A DNA stretch of 6,668 nucleotides, taken from positions 1 to 6,668 of the forward strand of contig JAFXAV010000047.1 of assembly GCA_017516785.1 (NCBI GenBank), read 5' to 3'. The number at the start of each line of letters is the position of its first letter. Positions within the stretch are counted from its first letter, which is position 1. The translations under genes and the position numbers were made by a program. Under the pieces are notes generated by a model. That model was not told where the DNA came from. It ran no database searches and was given only the letters and a program-made list of their open reading frames with translations. The stretch is from Oscillospiraceae bacterium (GTDB lineage: Bacteria; Bacillota_A; Clostridia; Oscillospirales; Oscillospiraceae). Shown piece by piece: positions 1 to 6,149 of the stretch.

Positions 1-2
1 AG

Positions 3-1106
3 GACGAGGTGCAGAAGAGAGTATACCTTCTGACCAAGACTCCTCTGATGGCCAAGCGGGATCTGTACCGGATCTCCGGCCACTGGGATCACTACCTGGA
101 CGGCATGTTCATTCTGGGCGATCCCTACGATGAGGAGAAGGAGTGCTTCGCACTGCGTCCCATGACCTGCCCCTTCCAGTACCAGGTCTACCTTAACCGC
201 GCCCGTTCCTACAGAGACCTGCCCATGCGTCTGGGTGAAACCTCCACCCTGTTCCGCAACGAGGACTCCGGCGAAATGCACGGCCTGATCCGCGTCCGCC
301 AGTTCACCATTTCCGAAGGCCATCTGGTGCTGCGCCCCGATCAGCTGGAAGAAGAGTTCAAGGGCTGCCTGGAGCTGGCAAAGTACTGCCTGGATACCGT
401 CGGCATGCTGGAAAACTGCACCTTCCGCTTCTCCCAGTGGGATCCCGCCCGTGCAGGCATCAAGTATGAAGGCACCCCCGAGCAGTGGGAAGAGGCTCAG
501 CGCGTCATGGGTGAAATCCTGGACAACCTGGGCGTCGAGTACACCATCGGCATCGACGAAGCCGCATTCTACGGCCCCAAGCTGGACATCCAGTACAAGA
601 ACGTCTTCGGCAAGGAAGATACTATTGTCACCATCCAGATCGACATGCTGCTGGCTCAGAAGTTCGGCATGGAATACACCGATGCTGACGGCCAGAAGAA
701 GATCCCCTATATCATCCACCGCACCTCCCTGGGCTGCTATGAGCGCACCCTGGCTTACCTGATCGAGCGTTACGCCGGCGCTCTGCCCCTGTGGATGATG
801 CCCACTCAGGTCAAGGTCCTGCCCATCACCGACCGCGCTCATGAGTATGCCAAGGATCTGGCTGCCAAGCTGAATGCCGTCAACATCCATGCTGAGACCG
901 ACTGCCGCTCCGAGAAGCTGGGCTACAAGATCCGCGAAGCTCAGATGCAGAAGATCCCCTACATGCTGGTTGTGGGCGACCGGGACATCGAGAACGGTAC
1001 CGTTTCCGTCCGTACCCGCAAGGGCGAGGATCTGGGCGCTATGACTCCCGATGCCTTCATGGCCAAGTGCCTGATGGAAATCGCCACCAAGAGCAAGGAA
1101 GTCTGA
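3..1106 (+). CDS. thrS: Threonyl-tRNA synthetase, C-terminal part (5' end outside window)
   Basis: Class II aminoacyl-tRNA synthetase that charges tRNA-Thr in the cytoplasm. The reading frame is open to the left edge, so the TGS, editing and motif 1 regions are missing; about 365 residues remain of the usual ~640. Visible in order are the catalytic-core segment RISGHWDHY, the zinc-site segment RPMTCPF, motif 2 around LFRNEDSG..HGLIRVRQF, motif 3 around IIHRTSLGCYERTL, and from about nt 800 a typical anticodon-binding domain (PTQVKVLPITD through MLVVGDRDIENGTVSVR). The three zinc ligands known from the E. coli enzyme are all present: Cys at 168-170, His at 321-323 and His at 717-719. The zinc-site segment reads MTCPFQYQ rather than the MNCPGH of E. 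coli, which I take as lineage variation. A terminator follows the stop by about 25 nt, so this is the last gene of its transcript. Confidence 0.97.
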   Translation, partial: DEVQKRVYLLTKTPLMAKRDLYRISGHWDHYLDGMFILGDPYDEEKECFALRPMTCPFQYQVYLNRARSYRDLPMRLGETSTLFRNEDSGEMHGLIRVRQFTISEGHLVLRPDQLEEEFKGCLELAKYCLDTVGMLENCTFRFSQWDPARAGIKYEGTPEQWEEAQRVMGEILDNLGVEYTIGIDEAAFYGPKLDIQYKNVFGKEDTIVTIQIDMLLAQKFGMEYTDADGQKKIPYIIHRTSLGCYERTLAYLIERYAGALPLWMMPTQVKVLPITDRAHEYAKDLAAKLNAVNIHAETDCRSEKLGYKIREAQMQKIPYMLVVGDRDIENGTVSVRTRKGEDLGAMTPDAFMAKCLMEIATKSKEV

Positions 1107-1121
1107 TCTTAAGTTTTTATG

Positions 1122-1157
1122 AACAAGCAGGCCGCCCTGTTAGGGCGGCTTGTTTTA
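1122..1157 (+). terminator. Rho-independent terminator of thrS
   Basis: Perfect 8-bp stem GCCGCCCT (1131-1138) / AGGGCGGC (1142-1149) with a 3-nt loop, followed by TTGTTTTATT. An outer AACAAGC/GCTTGTT pairing can extend or compete with it. It lies 25 nt after the thrS stop. Confidence 0.9.
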
Positions 1158-1178
1158 TTGCGTCGGATATGCTAAAAT
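1150..1178 (+). promoter_or_regulatory. Predicted sigma-A promoter for the ydcF-like operon
   Basis: TTGTTT (1150-1155) and TAAAAT (1173-1178) are separated by exactly 17 nt, 27 nt before the start codon. The -35 box overlaps the T-tract of the thrS terminator, so transcription would restart right where thrS ends. This is a sequence match only. Confidence 0.45.
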
Positions 1179-1205
1179 GTCAGAAAAGCGCCGGGAGGTG
1201 AAACC

Positions 1206-2153
1206 ATGGCAAAAAAGAAAACCAACTCATCCAAAAAAACCACAGTCACCGTGGCAACCGGAAAAAAGACTGCAGAAGTCTCCGCGAAACTCAACCGGGT
1301 GCGTCGCACCAAGGACGACAAAATCCCCTCCGGCAAGGCAACCATCGCCAGCCGCACCGCCTTCCGCAAGCGGAACAAAGGCACGATTCTTGCCTGCTTT
1401 GTCATGGCGTTCCTGCTCCTGCTGGCCTATTTCTTTAAATTCTGTGTCCAGGGTTACAGCTTCTCCGCCCTCGTATGCCTGTGCCTGGCAGCGGTCATCG
1501 GCTTTTACACCTTCGTGCCGAAGCTGAAGACCCGGTACCCCAAATTTGCAAGGAGCGTGATCCGCATTTTCACCGTGATTCTGTGCATCGGTCTGCTGGT
1601 GTTTTGCGCCACAGAAGCCCTGATCATCAAGGAAAGCTTCGGAAACCCCGAAGAAAAATGCGATTATCTTCTGGTTCTTGGCGCCAAAGTCCGCACCAGC
1701 GGTCCCTCCCTGTCTCTGCAGAACCGCATCGACGCGGCCTATGACTATCTCACCGCCAATCCCGATGCCATCGCCGTGGTTTCCGGTGGACAGGGCCCCG
1801 ACGAACCCATGACCGAAGCCCAGTGCATGTACGACCGGCTGACGGCAAAGGGTATCGACCCCAGCCGCATCTGGATGGAGGACAAGGCCACCTCCACCTG
1901 GGAAAATCTTCTCTATTCTCTCGACCTGATCGAAGCAAAAACCGGACAGCGGCCCGAGAAACTGGCCGTTCTGTCCAGCGAATACCACATGTTCCGGGCA
2001 AAGCTCTTTACGGAGCAAGCAGGAGCGGAATTTGCAGGCGTTCCCGCCAGAACCACCAATCCTGTGCTGATGGTCAACTACTTCCTCCGGGAAGTGGCCG
2101 GCGTCTGGCACTATATACTACTCGGATCCTTAGGAGGACATTACCATGCTTGA
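1206..2153 (+). CDS. DUF218 / YdcF-SanA-like membrane protein
   Basis: 315-aa protein of the DUF218 (YdcF/SanA/ElyC-like) family. These envelope proteins have an incompletely known biochemical role; some members are linked to cell-envelope integrity. The N-terminus (about 1-58) is very basic and Lys/Thr/Ser rich, then three hydrophobic segments lie near residues 60-80, 86-104 and 118-138. The soluble DUF218 domain fills about 152-305 with the family signatures YLLVLGAKV (154-162), NRIDAA (173-178), SGGQGPDE (193-200), TEAQ (203-206), EDKATSTWENL (225-235) and SSEYHMFRA (257-265). The ATG is preceded by GGGAGGTG at 1193-1200. The gene overlaps the following aminopeptidase gene by 8 nt, so the two are probably co-transcribed and translationally coupled. 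Family assignment is firm. Topology, and which side of the membrane the domain faces, are inferred. Confidence 0.9.
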   Translation: MAKKKTNSSKKTTVTVATGKKTAEVSAKLNRVRRTKDDKIPSGKATIASRTAFRKRNKGTILACFVMAFLLLLAYFFKFCVQGYSFSALVCLCLAAVIGFYTFVPKLKTRYPKFARSVIRIFTVILCIGLLVFCATEALIIKESFGNPEEKCDYLLVLGAKVRTSGPSLSLQNRIDAAYDYLTANPDAIAVVSGGQGPDEPMTEAQCMYDRLTAKGIDPSRIWMEDKATSTWENLLYSLDLIEAKTGQRPEKLAVLSSEYHMFRAKLFTEQAGAEFAGVPARTTNPVLMVNYFLREVAGVWHYILLGSLGGHYHA

Positions 2154-3186
2154 CAGATCTTATGCTGAATTTGCCTGGGAGCGCACCACGGAGCTTCTGG
2201 CCATCGACTCCCCCACCGGTTTTACCGGTCGGGCTGCCGCCTGGGTAAAAGAAGCCTTTGAAGCTCTTGGCTTTGAAGCCAAATTCACCAACAAGGGCGG
2301 CGTCCTGGCAGATCTGGGCGGTATCGATGCTGAAGATGGCCTGCTGCTCTCTGCCCACACCGATACCCTGGGCGGCATGGTCTGCCAGATCAAGGGCAAC
2401 GGCCGCCTGAAGCTGACCAACCTCGGCGGCATGAGCGCCTGCAATGGCGAAACGGAAAACGTCCGGGTCTACACCCGGGACGGCCACATTTACGAAGGTA
2501 CTCTGCAGCTTTGCAACCCTTCCGCCCATGTCAACAGCGAGTATTCCTCCGCCAAGCGGAATTTCGACACCACCGAAGTGATTCTGGACGAGGATGTCCG
2601 GTCCGCCGCGGATACCCGGAAGCTGGGCATTGAAGTGGGCGACATTGTCTGCTTCGACCCCCGAACCCGCCGCACCGCTTCCGGCTACCTGAAGAGCCGT
2701 TTCCTGGACGATAAGCTCAGCGTGGGTATTCTGCTTGGCTTCGCCAAATACCTGGCCGACAACCGCATCACCCTAGACCGGAGAACTTACATCCACATCA
2801 CAGTCTACGAAGAAGTAGGTCACGGCGGCTCTGCCTCCGTGCCCGCAGGCGTTACCGAGGCTCTCGCTGTGGATATGGGCTGCGTAGGCGACGAACTTCA
2901 GTGTACCGAGCGGCAGGCATCCATCTGCGCCAAGGATGCCTGCGGCCCCTACAGCTACGAAATGGTGGGCAAGCTCATCGCCGCCGCCAAGGCAACCAGC
3001 GCTGACTATGCTGTGGATGTCTATCCCCACTACGGCTCCGATGCGGATGCCACCGTCAGCGGCGGCAACGATGTCCGACACGGTCTCATCGGCTCCGGCA
3101 TTTTCGCCAGCCACGGCTATGAGCGAAGCCACATCGACGGCGTTTACAACACCCTGAAGGTCCTCTGCGGATATCTGGAGGTATGA
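2146..3186 (+). CDS. M42-family metallo-aminopeptidase (FrvX/YsdC type)
   Basis: 346-aa cytosolic M42 (glutamyl aminopeptidase/TET-like) peptidase, a family of di-metal exopeptidases that usually form dodecamers and trim peptides from their N-terminus. The expected metal-site elements are all present: His71 and Asp73 in SAHTDTLGG, Asp188/Asp189 in FLDDKLS, the catalytic/ligand pair Glu222-Glu223 in YEEVGHGG, Asp243 in AVDMG, and His329 in ERSHIDGV. A segment of about 85-180 between the first two ligands fits the PDZ-like dimerisation domain of the family. Length is normal. The start is set by AGGAGG at 2132-2137, 8 nt before the ATG and inside the end of the upstream gene. It sits in the middle of a three-gene operon. 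Substrate preference cannot be read from the sequence; some relatives are annotated as cellulase M or deblocking aminopeptidases. Confidence 0.93.
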   Translation: MLDRSYAEFAWERTTELLAIDSPTGFTGRAAAWVKEAFEALGFEAKFTNKGGVLADLGGIDAEDGLLLSAHTDTLGGMVCQIKGNGRLKLTNLGGMSACNGETENVRVYTRDGHIYEGTLQLCNPSAHVNSEYSSAKRNFDTTEVILDEDVRSAADTRKLGIEVGDIVCFDPRTRRTASGYLKSRFLDDKLSVGILLGFAKYLADNRITLDRRTYIHITVYEEVGHGGSASVPAGVTEALAVDMGCVGDELQCTERQASICAKDACGPYSYEMVGKLIAAAKATSADYAVDVYPHYGSDADATVSGGNDVRHGLIGSGIFASHGYERSHIDGVYNTLKVLCGYLEV

Positions 3187-3536
3187 TGATGTTCGACCGG
3201 GAAAGAAAGAACAAATCCACCTTCCCAGGAAAGATCATCGCCATCGTAATTGTGGCGTTGTCCATCCTTCCTGAGGAGATGATTGCCCTGGTCATCGGTC
3301 TAGCGGTAATCGGCGGCATTGGTTATGTGGGTTTTCTGATTGCCAAAAAAATGGTCAAAGCTCCCCGCCGGGAACGGAATACCCCTGCAAAAAGGAACCG
3401 TGATGTCTTCGACGACTGCCCCAAGTCTTTCTGCTTCCACCGGGACAAGGGTGAGCACCACCTGCGCAAGGGCAGGGAAATCGACCCCTGGGACCGCCCT
3501 GACATCGACATCAGCAAATACCAGCGCAGACAGTAA
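3183..3536 (+). CDS. Small two-TM protein with Cys/His-rich conserved-looking tail, unknown function
   Basis: I do not recognise a named family. The gene opens with three consecutive ATGs (3183, 3186, 3189). The SD GGAGG at 3177-3181 sits 7 nt from the third ATG but only 1 nt from the first, so 3189 (115 aa) is the likelier start. Numbered from there, a basic N-terminus precedes two hydrophobic segments (about 15-27 and 31-51) separated by PEE, which suggests a hairpin in the membrane. A basic linker (53-71) follows. The tail has DDCPKSFCFHRDKGEHH (75-91) then REIDPWDRPDIDISKYQRR (96-114). Cys77, Cys82, His84, His90 and His91 could form a metal site, but this is inference. The first ATG overlaps the stop of the M42 gene (ATGA), so the gene is last in this operon, and a terminator follows 6 nt after its stop. 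Confidence 0.8.
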   Translation: MMMFDRERKNKSTFPGKIIAIVIVALSILPEEMIALVIGLAVIGGIGYVGFLIAKKMVKAPRRERNTPAKRNRDVFDDCPKSFCFHRDKGEHHLRKGREIDPWDRPDIDISKYQRRQ

Positions 3537-3542
3537 AAAATG

Positions 3543-3571
3543 CCCCCGATTCTGCCGAATCGGGGGTTTTT
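3543..3571 (+). terminator. Rho-independent terminator of the ydcF-like/M42/small-protein operon
   Basis: Perfect 10-bp stem CCCCCGATTC (3543-3552) / GAATCGGGGG (3557-3566), 4-nt loop TGCC, then TTTTT. It follows the TAA of the small membrane protein by 6 nt. On the opposite strand the A-run before the stem would also give a T-tract, so it could work in both directions. Confidence 0.95.
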
Positions 3572-3592
3572 CAGTTTTCGGGAAACTTTTTC

Positions 3593-3621
3593 TTGCAATT
3601 TGAACCAAAGTATACTATACT
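3593..3621 (+). promoter_or_regulatory. Promoter of tRNA-Leu
   Basis: TTGCAA (3593-3598), a 17-nt spacer and TATACT (3616-3621) give a near-consensus sigma-A promoter, with the tRNA starting 13 nt after the -10 box. The -10 area is a short tandem, TATAC-TATAC-TATAT from 3611, so other -10 registers are possible. Confidence 0.75.
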
Positions 3622-3634
3622 ATATGGGCACCAT

Positions 3635-3721
3635 GCCGGTGTGATGGAATTGGTAGACGTAGTGGACTCAAAATCCACCGCTGGCGACAGCGTACCGGTT
3701 CGAGCCCGGTCACCGGCACCA
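3635..3721 (+). tRNA. tRNA-Leu(CAA)
   Basis: 87-nt type II tRNA with encoded CCA. The acceptor stem GCCGGTG (3635-3641) pairs with CACCGGC (3711-3717), followed by discriminator A and CCA (3719-3721). The anticodon stem is GTGGA/TCCAC (3662-3666/3674-3678) with loop CTCAAAA, so the anticodon is CAA (3669-3671), which reads the leucine codon UUG. The long variable arm CGCTG-GCGA-CAGCG (3679-3692), expected for Leu, is present. The T arm is ACCGG-TTCGAGC-CCGGT (3694-3710). All stems are intact, so the gene should be functional. Confidence 0.97.
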
Positions 3722-3722
3722 G

Positions 3723-3756
3723 AAAAACAGCGACCCCTTTGGGGCCGCTGTTTTTC
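3723..3756 (+). terminator. Terminator of tRNA-Leu
   Basis: AAAAACAGCG (3723-3732) pairs with CGCTGTTTTT (3746-3755), with an inner CCCC/GGGG stem (3734-3737/3741-3744), a 3-nt loop and one A/C mismatch. The stem ends in a T-tract and starts 2 nt after the CCA end of the tRNA. Confidence 0.88.
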
Positions 3757-3767
3757 TATATGTAGTA

Positions 3768-3817
3768 GATGGGAGAGAACCCATCCGAATGCATTACTCC
3801 GGCGGGGTGCTGCATTC
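3768..3817. repeat. Two adjacent short hairpins of unknown role
   Basis: GATGGG (3768-3773) pairs with CCCATC (3780-3785), loop AGAGAA. Directly after it GAATGCA (3787-3793) pairs perfectly with TGCATTC (3811-3817), enclosing an inner ACTCC/GGGGT helix that has one G-T pair. The DNA lies between the tRNA-Leu terminator and the 3840-3874 terminator. It codes for nothing I recognise. It could be decayed RNA-gene or mobile-element sequence. Confidence 0.4.
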
Positions 3818-3839
3818 GCTTATTCGAGTCTCCGTCAAC

Positions 3840-3874
3840 AAAAATACCGATACCCCAAAGGATATCGGTATTTT
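3840..3874 (-). terminator. Symmetrical (probably bidirectional) terminator after the ATPase gene
   Basis: Perfect 12-bp stem AAAATACCGATA (3841-3852) / TATCGGTATTTT (3863-3874) with a 10-nt loop. Read on the minus strand it gives ...TATCGGTATTTTTG about 90 nt after the ATPase stop, so it is the likely end of the DUF6273-ATPase transcript. Read on the plus strand it ends in TTTTATAT and could back up the tRNA terminator. Confidence 0.75.
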
Positions 3875-3961
3875 ATATAGCAGTGCTGTCATAGGTTAAT
3901 ACAATGCGCAGCATGTGAAGAGCTTACACCACCTGAAGGGAATCATAATGCAAACCATCAG

Positions 3962-5491
3962 CTATTGCGCTCCAGTCCGCTCCAATGGCAAGGTGTCGAT
4001 TTCTGCCAAAATTTCCTTCTTCCGCTGGTGCAGCAGCAGGTCTTTGTTGTGGGCAAAGTATGCATCGCAACCGTGGCGGCTGATGAAGCGGGTGCCATAG
4101 TAGCTGACGGTCAGTTCTGTCACCAGAAGCATCATTTCCTGACCCTCGCCGAAAACCTCCTCGCAGAACCGGAACATATTGGTAAGCATCCGTCCTGTTT
4201 CTTCAGTCTGCTGTCTCAGCGCGGCGCTGCGACTGTCCAGAGAGGTTTTGATTACTGCCAGTGCAGCAGGGGCAGCTGCAGGATGATCCCGGTTCAGGGT
4301 GCTCCGGATTTCCTCAAGGGCGGCGATGGTGCCCTGGAGAATATACTGTGCATCGGCAGAAAGATTGCCTGCTCTGCGCCCTGTATCCAGGGCGGCTCGC
4401 CTGGCGCTCAGCTGCTTTTCCACAGCTTCCACCGTCTGGGCACCGGGGCGCATCAAATCCATCCGGATGCCCTTGAAAGCCCCCAGAAGCTGCGGTGTGA
4501 TTTCCTCACCCTGACAGACCTTCTTGGCAGAATCGGTGACACGCCCCAGCAGAAGCCCCAAAAGGGACAGCCGCTCGTCAAATTTGGCATTTTCCGCACG
4601 GTTTTTGGTCAGTTCATCTGCCTCACCCGCGAGAATCGCGTCCACCTGATAGTCAGAGCGGTATTTCTTCCAAAGATCGTAATAGACGGCCAAATCCCGG
4701 GCGATCCGCTTGTTCTGCAGATACTGTCCCACCAGATCCTCATCCACATCAATGTCCAGTTTCTCGTAAAGGCAGATCATGTCGCTGAGATCAGACCAGC
4801 CGCGGGCGGTAACAAAGCTTTTGCCGTCCACCGTGGTTTCCACATGGTAGAAGTCGTTCTTTTTGATGTCCAGATAGGTCATCACCGCTCTGTGAACGCC
4901 GCTGCGGTAAGCATATTCCTTCCAGGTGTCAAAGTCCGGCTCCACATCAATCCGCTTCAGGCGGTCCAGTGTGACGATGTCAAACCGGCGGACGGAATTG
5001 TTGTACTCCGGCGGATTTCCGGCGGTAACCACAATCCAGCCGTCAGGAACCCGGTGCCGTCCGAAGATCTTGTACTGCAGAAACTGCAGCATCACGGGAG
5101 TCAGGGTCTCGGAGACGCAGTTGATCTCATCGAGAAACAGAATGCCCTCTTTGACGCTGTTTTCCTCGATCATATCGTGAACCGTGGCGATAATTTCGGA
5201 CATGGTGTATTCAGAGACATCATATTCCCGGCCCCCATATCTTTTTCGGGTGATGAAAGGCAGACCCAGGGCGCTCTGGCGGGTGTGATGGGTCATGGAA
5301 TAGCTGACGATACCCACACCCAGCTCCTGGGCAATCTGCTCCATGATGGCGGTCTTGCCGATACCCGGAGGGCCCATCAGCAGCACCGGCCGCTGCCGCT
5401 GGGTAGGAATGGCGTATTCTCCGAATTCATTTTTGGTCAGATATGCCCGGATGGCGTTTTTGATCTGATTTTTGGCACTGCGAATATTCAT
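3962..5491 (-). CDS. AAA+ ATPase, MoxR / AAA_5-like
   Basis: 509-aa cytosolic AAA+ ATPase, probably a remodelling or chaperone-type ring ATPase of the MoxR/dynein-like AAA_5 group. Walker A is GPPGIGKT (40-47), Walker B is ILFLDEIN (117-124), sensor 1 lies in VVTAGNPPEYN (154-164, Asn159), and LDRLKR (175-180) offers arginine-finger candidates. The ATPase core ends near residue 240. The remaining ~270 residues are mostly helical-looking, Ala/Leu/Glu/Arg rich and match nothing I recognise. The start is set by GGAGG (plus positions 5499-5503), 7 nt before the ATG and inside the last codons of the DUF6273 gene. MoxR-type ATPases usually work with a VWA-domain partner encoded next door, often to insert metals or mature complexes. 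None is seen here, because the gene is last in its operon. Target unknown. Codon use resembles the neighbouring genes. Confidence 0.9.
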   Translation of the reverse strand: MNIRSAKNQIKNAIRAYLTKNEFGEYAIPTQRQRPVLLMGPPGIGKTAIMEQIAQELGVGIVSYSMTHHTRQSALGLPFITRKRYGGREYDVSEYTMSEIIATVHDMIEENSVKEGILFLDEINCVSETLTPVMLQFLQYKIFGRHRVPDGWIVVTAGNPPEYNNSVRRFDIVTLDRLKRIDVEPDFDTWKEYAYRSGVHRAVMTYLDIKKNDFYHVETTVDGKSFVTARGWSDLSDMICLYEKLDIDVDEDLVGQYLQNKRIARDLAVYYDLWKKYRSDYQVDAILAGEADELTKNRAENAKFDERLSLLGLLLGRVTDSAKKVCQGEEITPQLLGAFKGIRMDLMRPGAQTVEAVEKQLSARRAALDTGRRAGNLSADAQYILQGTIAALEEIRSTLNRDHPAAAPAALAVIKTSLDSRSAALRQQTEETGRMLTNMFRFCEEVFGEGQEMMLLVTELTVSYYGTRFISRHGCDAYFAHNKDLLLHQRKKEILAEIDTLPLERTGAQ

Positions 5492-5494
5492 AAA

Positions 5495-5950
5495 TCAGCC
5501 TCCGATCTCAATCCACATGGCAGGCCGCACGGCATACTCAGCATTGTCCACCCGCTCACCATAATGGCCAACGGAGCCGGAATTGCCCGTGAAGGTGGCA
5601 AAGGAAGGTTCCACACCGGAGCTGCGGAGCCACCAACAGTTGATTTTACCGCCGAAGTAATAGCCCTGCACCTGCTGATAGGGAGTCGTCCGGCCAATGC
5701 GGGACTCGTCGGTGGAGAACAGCTCCTTTGCATCGGTGCTGCTCAGCACAAATACCCGGTCGGTGGTATCCCGGCCGCCGGGAGTTCTGTATTTTTCATT
5801 GGGTGCGTTCTGCAGGATCACCTCAGGAATCATGGCCTGCTCTTCCGGTGTGAAGGCCAGCTGATAAAATGGCCCGTTCAGCCAGCGGCGAAGGCAGCAA
5901 TTCTCCCAGTCCGTGGTATCGTAATCAGGATGATAAAAGGGGCTGCGCAA
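5495..5950 (-). CDS. DUF6273-domain protein, probably 5'-frameshifted or truncated
   Basis: 151 residues if a TTG at 5950 is used as start. The sequence has the features I associate with DUF6273: TTDWENCCLRRWLN (12-25), FYQLAFTPEEQAMI (28-41), DRVFVLSSTDAKELFSTDESR (64-84), CWWLRSSG (105-112) and the closing VRPAMWIEI (141-149). DUF6273 proteins have no established function. The WLRS...VRPA-W layout recalls small ligand-binding domains of the C-type-lectin or formylglycine-enzyme kind, which is inference. The TTG has no convincing SD, and a TAG lies five codons upstream in the same frame, so the usual N-terminal beta-rich segment before the HPDYDTTDW part is missing. A well-placed SD and ATG occur in the other frame (5999). 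The gene ends 3 nt before the ATPase start and is in the same frame as it. Domain call good, gene integrity doubtful. Confidence 0.78.
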   Translation of the reverse strand: MRSPFYHPDYDTTDWENCCLRRWLNGPFYQLAFTPEEQAMIPEVILQNAPNEKYRTPGGRDTTDRVFVLSSTDAKELFSTDESRIGRTTPYQQVQGYYFGGKINCWWLRSSGVEPSFATFTGNSGSVGHYGERVDNAEYAVRPAMWIEIGG

Positions 5951-5999
5951 CTTTCTTGTTTGCTACCGCGATAATTCCGCCCACTTTGCCTAACTTCAT
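5925..5999 (-). CDS. 24-codon ORF with strong SD; likely true translation start of the DUF6273 gene
   Basis: ATG at 5999 is preceded by GGAGG (plus positions 6007-6011) with ideal 7-nt spacing. It reads MKLGKVGGIIAVANKKVAQP then LLSS and a TGA at 5927-5925. The DUF6273 frame, shifted by +1, is open from 5962 downward, so the two frames overlap over about 35 nt that include CCCCTTTT (5936-5943). A one-base change in that run would join them into one ~167-codon gene. Alternatives are a short leader peptide or a programmed +1 shift at the C run. I favour an indel. Confidence 0.5.
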   Translation of the reverse strand: MKLGKVGGIIAVANKKVAQPLLSS

Positions 6000-6060
6000 G
6001 CCATTGCCTCCATGTGTATAGACCGTTATCCTCTAAGCAGGAACACGACCCTGAAAACGC

Positions 6061-6090
6061 AACAAGTGCAGCCCGATCGCTGCACTTGTT
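6061..6090 (-). promoter_or_regulatory. Perfect 12-bp hairpin in the 5' leader of the DUF6273-ATPase operon
   Basis: AACAAGTGCAGC (6061-6072) and GCTGCACTTGTT (6079-6090) are perfect inverted repeats with a 6-nt loop. On the minus strand it lies in the predicted leader, between the promoter and the SD, and is followed by GCGTTTTCAG, a poor terminator tail. On the plus strand the tail is TTTATTATAA, somewhat better. It could be an attenuator, a protein-binding site, a 5' stabilising hairpin, or a leftover plus-strand terminator. Confidence 0.6.
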
Positions 6091-6120
6091 TATTATAAAT
6101 GTTTATGAACTTATTAATGA

Positions 6121-6149
6121 ATTTTATCATACAAGGCAAATAAAGTCAA
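6121..6149 (-). promoter_or_regulatory. Strong sigma-A promoter of the DUF6273-ATPase operon
   Basis: On the minus strand TTGACT (6149-6144) and TAAAAT (6126-6121) are 17 nt apart, with an upstream TG giving the extended -10 TGATAAAAT. Surrounding DNA is AT rich. The predicted start near 6113 gives a leader of about 115 nt before the ATG at 5999. Confidence 0.72.

Noticed and set aside
1227..2111. 294-codon minus-strand open frame opposite the DUF218 gene
   Set aside because: No motifs, a composition rich in Gly/His/Phe/Gln as expected for antisense of coding DNA, and the plus-strand gene has family signatures and an SD.
3593..3880. 95-codon plus-strand open frame
   Set aside because: It runs through tRNA-Leu and two terminators; the GVMELVDVVDSKSTAG stretch is simply translated tRNA.
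3915..4100. Short plus-strand open frame before the ATPase gene end
   Set aside because: No SD, overlaps the ATPase 3' end in antisense and has no recognisable content.
5495..5950. DUF6273 protein as a diversity-generating retroelement target
   Set aside because: The lectin-like layout is suggestive, but no reverse transcriptase, template repeat or accessory gene is in the window.
3965..5974. 669-codon plus-strand open frame opposite both minus-strand genes
   Set aside because: Its codons align exactly with those of the ATPase and DUF6273 genes, so it stops only where those genes would use TTA, CTA or TCA, which GC-rich genes avoid. The minus-strand proteins carry recognisable motifs and SD sites; this one has neither.
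6002..6004. ATG at 6004 (minus) in the DUF6273 frame as an alternative start
   Set aside because: It reads ATG GCA TGA and stops at once.
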